From Dehalogenimonas formicexedens (GTDB lineage: Bacteria; Chloroflexota; Dehalococcoidia; Dehalococcoidales; Dehalococcoidaceae): a stretch of 64,000 nucleotides of DNA. The position numbers and the translations under genes are program-made. A model generated the notes under the pieces. The model ran no database searches. It saw only the letters and a list, made by a program, of their open reading frames with translations, and was not told where the DNA came from. Shown here in pieces: positions 8,845-16,639 of the stretch; positions within the stretch are counted from its first letter, which is position 1; every line of letters starts with the position of its first letter. The stretch spans positions 1,516,210-1,580,209 of the forward strand of contig NZ_CP018258.1 of the NCBI RefSeq assembly GCF_001953175.1, given 5' to 3'.

Positions 8845-10242
8845 ATGAATCTTTTCTATTCAACAATGAGCAGGCGTCAATTCATGAAGGGTTTGGGATT
8901 GGCGGGAGTAGGAACAGGTGTCGCTTCATTGGCGCCACAATTTCACGATTTGGACGAACTGGCGTCCAATTCATCCAGTGCTCAAAGAAGTTGGTGGGTT
9001 AAAGAGAGAGAGCACTATAACCCAGTAAACGAAATAGACTGGAACTTATTCAAGCAATACGATAAAACAAAGAACCCCTTTTACAGCCGCCCTCAATCAG
9101 TTACAGATAAAGTGAATGCTAGAGACCTGGAGATCCAAAAAGAGGCATTTTCCAAAAAAGTGCCCGGGGATTCACTACGTGATTACGGATTCAGCCAGGG
9201 TTCCAGTTTCATCGGCCCTCAGGCACCATGGGATGGCCCTACGGCATCTCTCCCCGCGGCAGCGGGTGGCGTTGCCTGGCAGGATTCCGCGGAAAACAAT
9301 ACCAGGATGATGCGTGCCGCTATCCATGCCTACGGAGGCGTGCTTACCGGGGCGTTGGAAGTCAATGACAAGACTTTGAGAATATTCCCAAAAGACATGT
9401 TTGTTTTCTCCAATATCGATAAAGCCCAGCAGGACAAATCGACCTTCCAGGTCCCTAATAAATGCAAATACATTCTCACTTTTACGGTTAAACAGAACTA
9501 CATACAGAGTACCTACGGATTGCGCGCCGCGGATGAATATCCCGGAGGATACGGGACAAAGATGGCACTTGGTAACCAGGCTATTGGACATGCGTACTCC
9601 GGCAATGCCCAGGTCGGTTACGCGGCCATGCGCATGGTAAAGTCCATGGGTTACCAGACAATTTATAACGGCTCATATCTGTCTACCAATGTTGGCTTGG
9701 GCGTGTTCAGCGGTATCGGTGAGCAAGGCCGTCCGGCCTATGTTTGTACCCCGGACTACGGCCTGATGATCAGATATACTAATTATTTCCTTACCGACAT
9801 GCCGCTTGCTCCGACTCCCCCAATCGACGCAGGTATTCTAAATTTCTGTAAAACCTGCATCAGGTGCGGTGATGGCTGCCCGTCTCAATCGATATCTAAA
9901 GAGGCGGATACAACCTGGGACGCTGCCGGCACCTGGAACCGTCCTGGCTTCAAGGGCTGGTACATCAACTGGCAGACCTGTATTGACTTTGGCTCCCCCG
10001 GCGCATGCATGAATTGCCTCGTAATGTGCCCATTCAACCATCCGGCAGAAGGAGTGATCCACCCTATCGTCAGAGCGGTTGCCGCGACTACGCCCATGTT
10101 CGACAGGTTCTTCGGCCAGGCTGACCGCGCCTTTGGCTATTCCAGGCCCAGGAGTGAGTCGGAAATGCAGGACTGGTGGGATCGAGACTTAAAGAATTGC
10201 GAGTTCGACACTACTCTGGGGGCCGGAAAATCTGCCTGGTAA
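8845..10242 (+). CDS. rdhA: Reductive dehalogenase catalytic subunit (rdhA1)
   Basis: A 465-residue corrinoid Fe-S enzyme of organohalide respiration, expected to be exported folded by the Tat system and to reduce a halogenated hydrocarbon outside the cytoplasmic membrane. The Tat signal SRRQFMKGLGLAG begins at residue 9. Two ferredoxin-like clusters lie near the C-terminus: CKTCIRCGDGCP (from about residue 335) and CX10CXXCXXXCP ending CLVMCPFNHP (about 375-395). ATG 8845 sits behind AAAGGAG. It resembles rdhA3 most (shared PGDSLRDY and SSFIGP..PWDGP blocks). No rdhB membrane-anchor gene is adjacent: a terminator follows at once. The halogenated substrate cannot be inferred. Confidence 0.95.
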   Translation: MNLFYSTMSRRQFMKGLGLAGVGTGVASLAPQFHDLDELASNSSSAQRSWWVKEREHYNPVNEIDWNLFKQYDKTKNPFYSRPQSVTDKVNARDLEIQKEAFSKKVPGDSLRDYGFSQGSSFIGPQAPWDGPTASLPAAAGGVAWQDSAENNTRMMRAAIHAYGGVLTGALEVNDKTLRIFPKDMFVFSNIDKAQQDKSTFQVPNKCKYILTFTVKQNYIQSTYGLRAADEYPGGYGTKMALGNQAIGHAYSGNAQVGYAAMRMVKSMGYQTIYNGSYLSTNVGLGVFSGIGEQGRPAYVCTPDYGLMIRYTNYFLTDMPLAPTPPIDAGILNFCKTCIRCGDGCPSQSISKEADTTWDAAGTWNRPGFKGWYINWQTCIDFGSPGACMNCLVMCPFNHPAEGVIHPIVRAVAATTPMFDRFFGQADRAFGYSRPRSESEMQDWWDRDLKNCEFDTTLGAGKSAW

Positions 10243-10247
10243 AACAC

Positions 10248-10286
10248 AAAAAGAGGCGGCAGGCCCAAAGCCTGCCGCCTCTTTTT
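10248..10286. terminator. Bidirectional terminator between rdhA1 and marR
   Basis: 17-base arms (10248-10264 and 10270-10286) around a CCAAA loop, with A-run and T-run at the two ends, so it can stop transcripts from both sides. It lies between the convergent rdhA1 and marR genes. Confidence 0.9.
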
Positions 10287-10297
10287 GACGATTGAAT

Positions 10298-10795
10298 TTA
10301 ATCTTCCGGAATCTTGTCGCCGGGCCCGCCCGGGATATCGTAATCTTCAAGTCTCCCGGCTTCCTGCAAAGCGTGTTTGGTGATTTTCTGAAGATAATGA
10401 GCCAAACGGCGCCTCTCCAGATCGCTGAGAATAGAAACCCCCCCGCCCCTGTTTTTGGTTGAATTCATCTTCCCGAGAATCTCGTCGCCTTTAGGAGTTA
10501 AAGCCAGGCTGATCTTGCCCCTGGCCCCTTTGGTCACCGTCACCAGACCATTTTTCACCATACGTGCTATCAGGCTGGTGATTGTATGATGTTCCCGGAT
10601 CATTATCCGGCAAATATTCTCAATCGAAATTTCGGCATTCGCCTCGATAAGCCTCATCACCGTTGCCTGCTCCAGGGTGACGCCGCAGCGGCTAGCCTCA
10701 TGTTCACTGACTCTGTATATGCTCTGGCGTGCGCGGAACAGCAAGAATATGAGATCTGTTTCTGCTACCCTTGGGAACTGATTATCTTCAATCAT
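10298..10795 (-). CDS. MarR-family regulator of the dehalogenase island
   Basis: A 165-residue winged-helix repressor-like protein. The DNA-binding region is at about residues 35-105: recognition helix around REHHTITSLIARMVKNGLV, then the wing KGARGKISLALTPKGDEIL. The N-terminal helix (residues 10-35) and C-terminal helix would form the dimer interface. AGAGGA precedes the ATG at 10795. It is divergent from rdhA2, and the 175-base gap between them holds the inverted repeat found again before rdhA3 and rdhA4. MarR-type regulators beside rdhA genes are well known in Dehalococcoides, where some repress rdhA until ligand binds. That this protein binds the shared repeat is inference from position. 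The effector is unknown. Confidence 0.9.
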   Translation of the reverse strand: MIEDNQFPRVAETDLIFLLFRARQSIYRVSEHEASRCGVTLEQATVMRLIEANAEISIENICRIMIREHHTITSLIARMVKNGLVTVTKGARGKISLALTPKGDEILGKMNSTKNRGGGVSILSDLERRRLAHYLQKITKHALQEAGRLEDYDIPGGPGDKIPED

Positions 10796-10876
10796 GAGCG
10801 GTCCTCTCAGGATTCCCCCAGTGTACCATCAGGTGTCAATTATTACCACTAATAACCTTAACTAATTCTTAACAAT

Positions 10877-10924
10877 AAATACGCATAAATGCTTATTTAC
10901 ATATCGCATGTGATGTCTTACAAT
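10877..10924 (+). promoter_or_regulatory. rdhA2 operator and promoter
   Basis: Inverted repeat AAATACGCAT-AA-ATGCTTATTT (10877-10898) whose right arm merges into the -35 TTTACA (10896-10901). Seventeen bases later comes the -10 TACAAT (10919-10924). A second dyad ACAT-N5-ATGT (from 10900) lies in the spacer and is identical before rdhA3. A repressor on the repeat would cover the -35 box. Confidence 0.8.
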
Positions 10925-10970
10925 ACCCATCCAGAATGTTATATAGCATAACAAGGAAGGGGTAAAAAGC

Positions 10971-12374
10971 ATGTCCAAGTTCCATTCCAGTGTTTCCCGG
11001 CGTGATTTCATGAAAGGCCTCGGTCTGGCCGGTATTGGGGTTGGCGCCGCTGCCGCCGCAAGCCCCGTTTTCAGGGACCTTGACGAGCTTGCGTCAGCCG
11101 GCAAACAGTCTAAACCCTGGTGGATAAAAGAGCGCGATTATGAAGATATTACCACTGAAGTTGACTGGCAGACCTACAAAAACTACGATGCCGCCGCTCA
11201 CCCTTCGGTGCCCGTTTCCGATGAAGTTAAAGCTGCCACCACGGCAAGATTGGCTAAAGACAAAGCTGACGGGCTGGCCGGTCTGGTTCCCGGAGCTGAC
11301 CGCAGAGCATTCGCATTGCAATCTGCTTACGGCCGAGGGGGCACAGGCCCACTCTGGGATGGAGCTGATAACTGGTGGAAACCCGCGTCCACTGATGTCG
11401 TTTCGCCTTATAATGAATCACCGGAATATAACCTCCAGGTTGTTCGAGCCGCCCTGCACACCTATGGGACCCCAGCCGTGGGCGTCGTTGAACTGACCCC
11501 GAACATGAAGAAATTATTCAACAAAGACCTTATCTCCTGGGAAGACCGGAGCGATCCGGTCCTCGACGGAAAAGTCTACCGCTTCCCCAACAAATATAAA
11601 TACATGTTAGTCTGGGAAACCCAGATGCCGCAGACCCAGGCGACGCTCAACTACAAACCTGACCCGAACAATCCGAGCGGCTACGGGTCATCGGTTCCGA
11701 TCGGCCGTATGGACGCCCAGGGCTATAACTACGGACGCCTGGTTGCTTCTCAGGCGACGTCTTTCCTCAAGGGCCTGGGTTATGTCGCGGTCAAACCCGG
11801 CACCGGCTTCTTCCTCCAAAATTCAGCCTACGGAATTTTCGCCGGGCTGTCGGAACAGGCTCGCCCCAACTACCGCATGAGCCCCGGATACGGCCTGTGC
11901 AGCCGGCAAGCGGAAATAGCCATCACCGACATGCCCTTGGCGCCGACCAAGCCGATCGACTTCGGCGGCCACCGATTCTGTCAAAAATGCAAGCGGTGCG
12001 GCGAAGTCTGCCCCAGCCAATCGATCGACATGCGGGACGAACCATCGTGGGACACGGTCGTCCCCAAAAACAATCCAGGCATCAAAGCCTTTTGGATGAA
12101 CTGGGATACCTGTTCCGGATTCGGTGCCCCGGGTAACTGCGGCATCTGCCAGCCGACCTGCCCCTTTAATCATCCGACAGAGGCGGTTATCCACCCGATC
12201 GTCCGGGCAACCGCGGCAAACACTGGTATTTTTAACGGCTTCTTTGCCAGCATGGACCGGAAATTCGGCTACGGCAAACCACGGACCATGGATGAGATCG
12301 AAGCTTGGTGGACCCGCGACCTGGCGACTTACAAGGGTGACACGATTCTTGGCGCCGGCAAGTATATCTGGTAG
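10971..12374 (+). CDS. rdhA: Reductive dehalogenase catalytic subunit (rdhA2)
   Basis: A 467-residue Tat-exported corrinoid Fe-S dehalogenase. The signal SRRDFMKGLGLAGIG begins at residue 8. Fe-S motifs are CQKCKRCGEVCP (from about residue 337) and a second CX10CXXCXXXCP block ending CQPTCPFNHP. The start is supported by AAGGAAGGGG upstream. Its central region differs most from the other three copies (the NYIQS block is replaced by TQATLNYKPDPNN), suggesting a different substrate. It is divergent from marR and is the copy most directly placed for its control. It is a single-gene unit closed by a terminator 20 bases downstream, with no rdhB. Confidence 0.95.
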   Translation: MSKFHSSVSRRDFMKGLGLAGIGVGAAAAASPVFRDLDELASAGKQSKPWWIKERDYEDITTEVDWQTYKNYDAAAHPSVPVSDEVKAATTARLAKDKADGLAGLVPGADRRAFALQSAYGRGGTGPLWDGADNWWKPASTDVVSPYNESPEYNLQVVRAALHTYGTPAVGVVELTPNMKKLFNKDLISWEDRSDPVLDGKVYRFPNKYKYMLVWETQMPQTQATLNYKPDPNNPSGYGSSVPIGRMDAQGYNYGRLVASQATSFLKGLGYVAVKPGTGFFLQNSAYGIFAGLSEQARPNYRMSPGYGLCSRQAEIAITDMPLAPTKPIDFGGHRFCQKCKRCGEVCPSQSIDMRDEPSWDTVVPKNNPGIKAFWMNWDTCSGFGAPGNCGICQPTCPFNHPTEAVIHPIVRATAANTGIFNGFFASMDRKFGYGKPRTMDEIEAWWTRDLATYKGDTILGAGKYIW

Positions 12375-12394
12375 TCGCTCGTTCCCGAGAATTC

Positions 12395-12424
12395 CGAAAG
12401 GGCAGGTGCAGACCTGCCCTTTCG
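12395..12424 (+). terminator. Terminator of rdhA2
   Basis: 13-bp stem CGAAAGGGCAGGT / ACCTGCCCTTTCG with a 4-base loop, 20 bases after the rdhA2 stop. The T-run is weak (TTTCGTGTT). Confidence 0.8.
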
Positions 12425-12471
12425 TGTTAATGGTATGGTACTTCGAAAATCGAACGGTCGATGACCGATAA

Positions 12472-12514
12472 TTGGCTGAAAACCTCTCTGGTTGTTATAC
12501 TTCAACCGGTTGAA
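12472..12514 (+). promoter_or_regulatory. Promoter and dyad of the methyltransferase operon
   Basis: -35 TTGGCT (12472-12477), 17-base spacer, -10 TTATAC (12495-12500). A perfect 14-base palindrome TTCAACCGGTTGAA (12501-12514) covers the expected transcription start and is a plausible operator. It is unlike the rdhA operator, so this operon is probably under separate control. Confidence 0.6.
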
Positions 12515-12528
12515 GGGCAAATTTCCTT

Positions 12529-13569
12529 ATGAAGCCTTCGAACAGCATTGAAACGATGAACCTCTCGACAACCGACGGAATCGATACAGCCAAGCTGATC
12601 GCTGAATTGGGTTGGCAATTCCGAGTTTCCCGCTCCCTTTTGGCTGCGCATCAGGCGGGCTTCTTCGAGGCGCTCAGGTCACCGAAGACTGCCGTTCAAC
12701 TTTCCTTAGCCCAGTCCACGGATGCGGAAGTGACGGAAAAAGTCCTGATCGCAATGTGCGCGCTAGGATTATTGGATCGCCGTGACGATACCTACTCTCT
12801 GACCGACCTGGCCCGCGATATCATGTTGCCCGAAAGTGTGCGTTATATCGGTGGCGCGCTGGATTTTAGCGAGTACATGTGGTGGGAATGGTCGGTGCTT
12901 CCTGACATGCTTAGAGGCGGCAAAAAGTACACGGAGCGTCACCGGCTGATGAAACAGCTTCAAAGCGGAGCCTCTTATGTCAGCGGGCCCGAGTATTTCA
13001 CCCTGGCAATGCACGGCAAGGCCGTCAATGGCGGCGCCCAATTCATGGTTGAACACGTAGATTTGTGTGGCCGGCATCTTCTCGTAGACATCGGCGGCGG
13101 ACCTGGCACCTATTCAGTTGCCTTTTGCCAGCGTTTCCCGCAGCTCAAGGCGGTCGTCTGGGATCAGCCTCAACCGCTGGAAGTAGCGCGACAGGTGGTC
13201 AAACATTACGAGCTGAATGACAGGATCAGGCTCCAGCCGGGTGATTGGGAAAACGATGAATTCACACACGGCGGCGACGTCATCCTGTTATCAAACGTGA
13301 TCCACGGACCTCGAAGCAACGCTCCCACTATATTAGCCAAGGCTTTCCGCGCTCTACGGCCGGGTGGGTTGTTGATCGTTCAGGAGTTTTTATTGAACAG
13401 CCAAAAAACCGGTCCGATCCCGGCCGCGGTATTCAATATCATGGTCGGAGCCTTTTCCGAATCGGAGCTTATCGATTTGATCAGTTCCGCGGGTTTCACA
13501 GGTGCCCGTCTATTGGCAACCGATCCGATTGTCGGCAGCGGTATCGTTACCGCGTCCAAACCGCTTTGA
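12529..13569 (+). CDS. SAM-dependent O-methyltransferase-like protein
   Basis: A 346-residue protein of the methyltransferase-2 (plant COMT / acetylserotonin O-methyltransferase-like) fold. The N-terminal dimerisation winged helix spans about residues 15-115. The SAM-binding Rossmann domain follows, with motif I LVDIGGGPGTYS (about residue 185), acidic loop VVWDQPQ, LQPGDW, and LLSNVIHG before the usual catalytic region. A later ATG at 12556 is also possible. The next gene begins 26 bases downstream in the same direction. The pair sits between rdhA2 and rdhA3 behind its own promoter. The methyl acceptor is unknown; a link to corrinoid or quinone-like cofactors is speculation. Confidence 0.85.
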   Translation: MKPSNSIETMNLSTTDGIDTAKLIAELGWQFRVSRSLLAAHQAGFFEALRSPKTAVQLSLAQSTDAEVTEKVLIAMCALGLLDRRDDTYSLTDLARDIMLPESVRYIGGALDFSEYMWWEWSVLPDMLRGGKKYTERHRLMKQLQSGASYVSGPEYFTLAMHGKAVNGGAQFMVEHVDLCGRHLLVDIGGGPGTYSVAFCQRFPQLKAVVWDQPQPLEVARQVVKHYELNDRIRLQPGDWENDEFTHGGDVILLSNVIHGPRSNAPTILAKAFRALRPGGLLIVQEFLLNSQKTGPIPAAVFNIMVGAFSESELIDLISSAGFTGARLLATDPIVGSGIVTASKPL

Positions 13570-13595
13570 ACGATTTATAAGCCAGAGGAAAGCAA

Positions 13596-14807
13596 ATGGT
13601 TTTGGAAAGAAGATTATCGATAGCCCATTTCGATAGCTGGCCGGGCGATTCAACTTATTACGAGGTAATAAAGAACTCCTCTTCGCGCTTCCGCAGCGAA
13701 ATTTTCGATATCTATTTCGGAAAGGTTTTCCGTTATAACTATACCGACCGGGAACCTTGGGATGACCGTCAAAAAGCTCACGACGTGGTTTATGGCAATG
13801 TCATGGGCGTGGAAGCGTCTGATGCCCAGGTCGAGAGTCTCTTTCGCATACAATCCGAATTCGGCATTCCGGTTTCTCTGACAATCAATCAATTGAATAT
13901 CCCGGTGGAACTTTTTTACAGCCGCAATGACCGGGTGGTCAAGGCTTTCGCTGACTGGTTAGACGGTTTTTATCAAAAAGGGCTCAGGAGTTGCACCCTG
14001 GCTAACAACCACCTGATGCGCACCGGCATCCTGCAACGATTGTTCCCGGAAATGAAATGGAAGAACACTGTCAACCAGCAAGTCATGACGGCGCAACAGG
14101 TCACGGACTACCTTTATCTTGGTTATGACATCATCCAACTCGACCGATCGCTCAATCGTAACCTGGGAGAGTTGAAAAGAATAAAAGGGGCGGTGGACCA
14201 GTTCAGAGCCGAACACCCCAAGAAAAATGTTCGGACTTGTATGCTGGTATGGGAAGACTGCCTGCCGAGTTGTCCCTTCAAACGGGAGCATGACGATCTG
14301 CAGATATACCATAAATGCGTAAATTATTACCTTAGCGGCCCCGGGTCCTACACCTGTAATCGCTGGAGAGATGCCACCGGGAAAAGCCTGTTCCCGCGAT
14401 CAGGCACCAATTGCTGCTGGGTAAGCCGCGAGACATTTGAAACTTACGCGGAGCTTGTAGACATTTTCAAATTCAGCGGCCGGATGACCAGTTTCGTATC
14501 TCTGGATGGCGCCGGAGACCTGCAATATGGTTGGAGCGCAAAAAATAACGCCTTAGCTTCGTTCGGTGAAATATTGGAGCATAACCTGGAGCCGTTCAAT
14601 GCGTGGGCGATTGGCGCTTTCAAACTCTCGCCTTTTGAACAGAACCCCAGTAAGATACGCCAGGACCTGGCCGGTAGTCTGTGGCTGACTCCTCAGGGTC
14701 GAAAACTGGAAAAACAATTGATGACCTGCCGTAGCCAGTGCTACAACTGTCACCTGTGTGAAAAAACCTTCGGATTGCCTGACCTGAATTCATTAATAGA
14801 GCTTTAA
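13596..14807 (+). CDS. Cys-rich TIM-barrel-like protein, possible U32/UbiV relative
   Basis: A 403-residue protein that I can only place tentatively. The pattern NNHLMRTGIL, then VNQQVMTAQQVTDYL and YDIIQLDRSLNRNLGELK, resembles the strands and loops of peptidase U32-type TIM barrels (UbiU/UbiV, RlhA, TrhP). CLPSCPF (about residues 225-231) could be part of an Fe-S site, as in U32 proteins. The C-terminus has CRSQCYNCHLC (about residues 384-394), a strong metal or Fe-S motif. AGAGGAAAG precedes ATG 13596. No signal peptide is seen. It is the second gene of the methyltransferase operon. Known U32 enzymes hydroxylate or modify rings and RNA without oxygen; any such role here is inference. Confidence 0.6.
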   Translation: MVLERRLSIAHFDSWPGDSTYYEVIKNSSSRFRSEIFDIYFGKVFRYNYTDREPWDDRQKAHDVVYGNVMGVEASDAQVESLFRIQSEFGIPVSLTINQLNIPVELFYSRNDRVVKAFADWLDGFYQKGLRSCTLANNHLMRTGILQRLFPEMKWKNTVNQQVMTAQQVTDYLYLGYDIIQLDRSLNRNLGELKRIKGAVDQFRAEHPKKNVRTCMLVWEDCLPSCPFKREHDDLQIYHKCVNYYLSGPGSYTCNRWRDATGKSLFPRSGTNCCWVSRETFETYAELVDIFKFSGRMTSFVSLDGAGDLQYGWSAKNNALASFGEILEHNLEPFNAWAIGAFKLSPFEQNPSKIRQDLAGSLWLTPQGRKLEKQLMTCRSQCYNCHLCEKTFGLPDLNSLIEL

Positions 14808-14891
14808 GGGCTTTCCGTTTTATTAATTTTCTTTTCATATTAATTTGTTTACTCCCCGGTATCATACTTACTATAACTATTTCCTAATGAA

Positions 14892-14939
14892 ATTTAGGCA
14901 TAAATGCGTATTTACATATCGCATGTGACACGTTACGAT
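14892..14939 (+). promoter_or_regulatory. rdhA3 operator and promoter
   Basis: Imperfect inverted repeat with left arm ATTTAGGCAT and right arm ATGCGTATTT (14892-14913). -35 TTTACA lies at 14911-14916 and -10 TACGAT at 14934-14939 with a 17-base spacer. The stretch TTTACATATCGCATGTGA is identical to that before rdhA2. Confidence 0.8.
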
Positions 14940-14988
14940 ATAACACGTGGGTAGTGACCCATAATTACTGCAAAGGAGCATAGGAGTA

Positions 14989-16386
14989 ATGTCAAGGTTC
15001 CATTCCAGCGTTTCCCGGCGTGATTTCATGAAAGGCCTCGGGCTGGCGGGTGTCGGCGTAGGCGCCGCTGCCGCCGCGGCCCCGGTATTTCATGATCTCG
15101 ACGAACTCAGTTCCTCGGTCAATCAATCGCATCCGTGGTGGGTAAAAGACCTGGAACACGAAAATCCGGCTGTCGAAATTGATTGGGACACTTTCAAGCC
15201 TTTCGACAACAAGAAAAATCCAATGCCCTCGATCACCCCCTCGGCCCAGGCCGCCAACAAGGTGCGCGACGATGATCTCCAGATCCCAGCTTTCGCCAAT
15301 AAAACCCCCGGCGATTCGCTCAGGGATTACGCCTTCGGTACCGGTTCAAGCTTCATCGGTCCCGATGCCCCCTGGGACGGTCCTGCCGGAGCTGCCTTGC
15401 CGGCCAACGCCAAAGGGGTAGCCTGGAGCGATACCCCTGAGAACAATCTGCAGATGATGAGAGCCGCGCTGCACACCTACGGCGCCGTGCTCACCGGAGC
15501 CCTGGAAGTATCCGACAAAACCAGCCGGATCTTCGACGCCAGCGGTTTCGTATTCGACGATAGCGCGATCGGAACTCAGGACTCGAGCAAGGTTTACCAC
15601 ATACCCAAAAAAGCGAAATACATGCTCACCTTCGCGGTCAAGCAGAACTACATTCAGTCTCTTCATCTGCTGCGTGAAGATTCGTCCTACCGCGGTGGCT
15701 ACGGCACCAAGCTCCAACTCGGCAACCAGGCCATCGGCCATGCCTATTCCAACTCATCCCAGGTCGGCTACATGGCCATGCGCATGGTCAAGACGCTGGG
15801 CTACGGTGCCTATAAAGCGGGCGTTCGGGCCAACGTACCTTTAGGCGTATTCTCGGGATTCGGCGAACAGGCTCGTTCGACCCATCTTATGACCCCGCGT
15901 TACGGGCTCATGGTACGCTATACCAACTATTTCTTCACCGACCTGCCGCTGGCAGCGACCCCGCCGATCGATTTCGGCGCTCATGCCTTCTGCAACACCT
16001 GCAAGCGCTGCGCCGAGCGCTGCCCGTCAGAATCCATTTCCCTCGAGGGTGATCGCTCATGGGATACCATCTCACCCGGCAACCGCGGTGGCTTCAAAGG
16101 CTGGTTCATGAACTGGCAGACCTGTATTGACTTCGGCTCGCCCGGCGCCTGCGGCAACTGCCAGGCCACCTGCCCGTTCAACCACCCGTCTGACGGCGTT
16201 ATCCATCCCATTGTCCGGTCTACCGCGGCAACGACGGCATTGTTCGATCCCTTCTTCGCCAGTATGGACCGCGTTTTCGACTATGCCAAAGCCAAGACTC
16301 CGGATGAGCTTGAAGCGTGGTGGAGTCGCGATCTCGATAACTGGAAAGCCGACACCACGCTGGGCGCCGGCAAGTCCATGTGGTAA
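14989..16386 (+). CDS. rdhA: Reductive dehalogenase catalytic subunit (rdhA3)
   Basis: A 465-residue Tat-exported corrinoid Fe-S dehalogenase. Signal SRRDFMKGLGLAGVG from residue 8; the first 40 residues are nearly identical to rdhA2, pointing to shared ancestry or conversion of the leader. Fe-S motifs: CNTCKRCAERCP (about residue 335) and the second block ending CQATCPFNHP. The body is closest to rdhA1 (KQNYIQS, GGYGTK, PGDSLRDYAF). Start ATG 14989 lies behind AGGAG. A promoter with the shared operator precedes it and a terminator follows, so it is monocistronic with no rdhB. The substrate is unknown. Confidence 0.95.
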   Translation: MSRFHSSVSRRDFMKGLGLAGVGVGAAAAAAPVFHDLDELSSSVNQSHPWWVKDLEHENPAVEIDWDTFKPFDNKKNPMPSITPSAQAANKVRDDDLQIPAFANKTPGDSLRDYAFGTGSSFIGPDAPWDGPAGAALPANAKGVAWSDTPENNLQMMRAALHTYGAVLTGALEVSDKTSRIFDASGFVFDDSAIGTQDSSKVYHIPKKAKYMLTFAVKQNYIQSLHLLREDSSYRGGYGTKLQLGNQAIGHAYSNSSQVGYMAMRMVKTLGYGAYKAGVRANVPLGVFSGFGEQARSTHLMTPRYGLMVRYTNYFFTDLPLAATPPIDFGAHAFCNTCKRCAERCPSESISLEGDRSWDTISPGNRGGFKGWFMNWQTCIDFGSPGACGNCQATCPFNHPSDGVIHPIVRSTAATTALFDPFFASMDRVFDYAKAKTPDELEAWWSRDLDNWKADTTLGAGKSMW

Positions 16387-16413
16387 CTCTAGGGTAAATC
16401 ATCATCCGTTTTC

Positions 16414-16443
16414 GAACAGGAGGCCTTTCCAGGCCTCCTGTTC
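16414..16443 (+). terminator. Terminator of rdhA3
   Basis: 13-bp perfect stem GAACAGGAGGCCT / AGGCCTCCTGTTC with loop TTCC, 28 bases after the rdhA3 stop. Confidence 0.85.
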
Positions 16444-16510
16444 CATTTCAGGCATTCAACCGCTCCCGGCAGGTCATTAATTTTGGATATAATAACCTTA
16501 TCATTACTTA

Positions 16511-16558
16511 AAATACGCATAAATGCGTATTTACATTCAACGTTGACGGTTATAAAAT
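16511..16558 (+). promoter_or_regulatory. rdhA4 operator and promoter
   Basis: Perfect inverted repeat: arms AAATACGCAT (16511-16520) and ATGCGTATTT (16523-16532) around AA. The right arm overlaps the -35 TTTACA (16530-16535); -10 TAAAAT at 16553-16558 with a 17-base spacer. The leader to the ATG is about 75 bases, longer than for rdhA2 and rdhA3. Confidence 0.85.
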
Positions 16559-16639
16559 TAGTATCGTAAGGTTTCTATTTGTATCTGAGAGCTCCAGGCA
16601 CCAGCCAAATAAATCGCACAAAATAACGAAGGAGAAAAA

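Noticed and set aside
10243-10297. rdhB-like membrane gene after an rdhA
   Set aside because: I checked the gaps after all four rdhA genes (10243-10297, 12375-12528, 16387-16639, 18047-18164). Each contains a terminator and no membrane-protein ORF.
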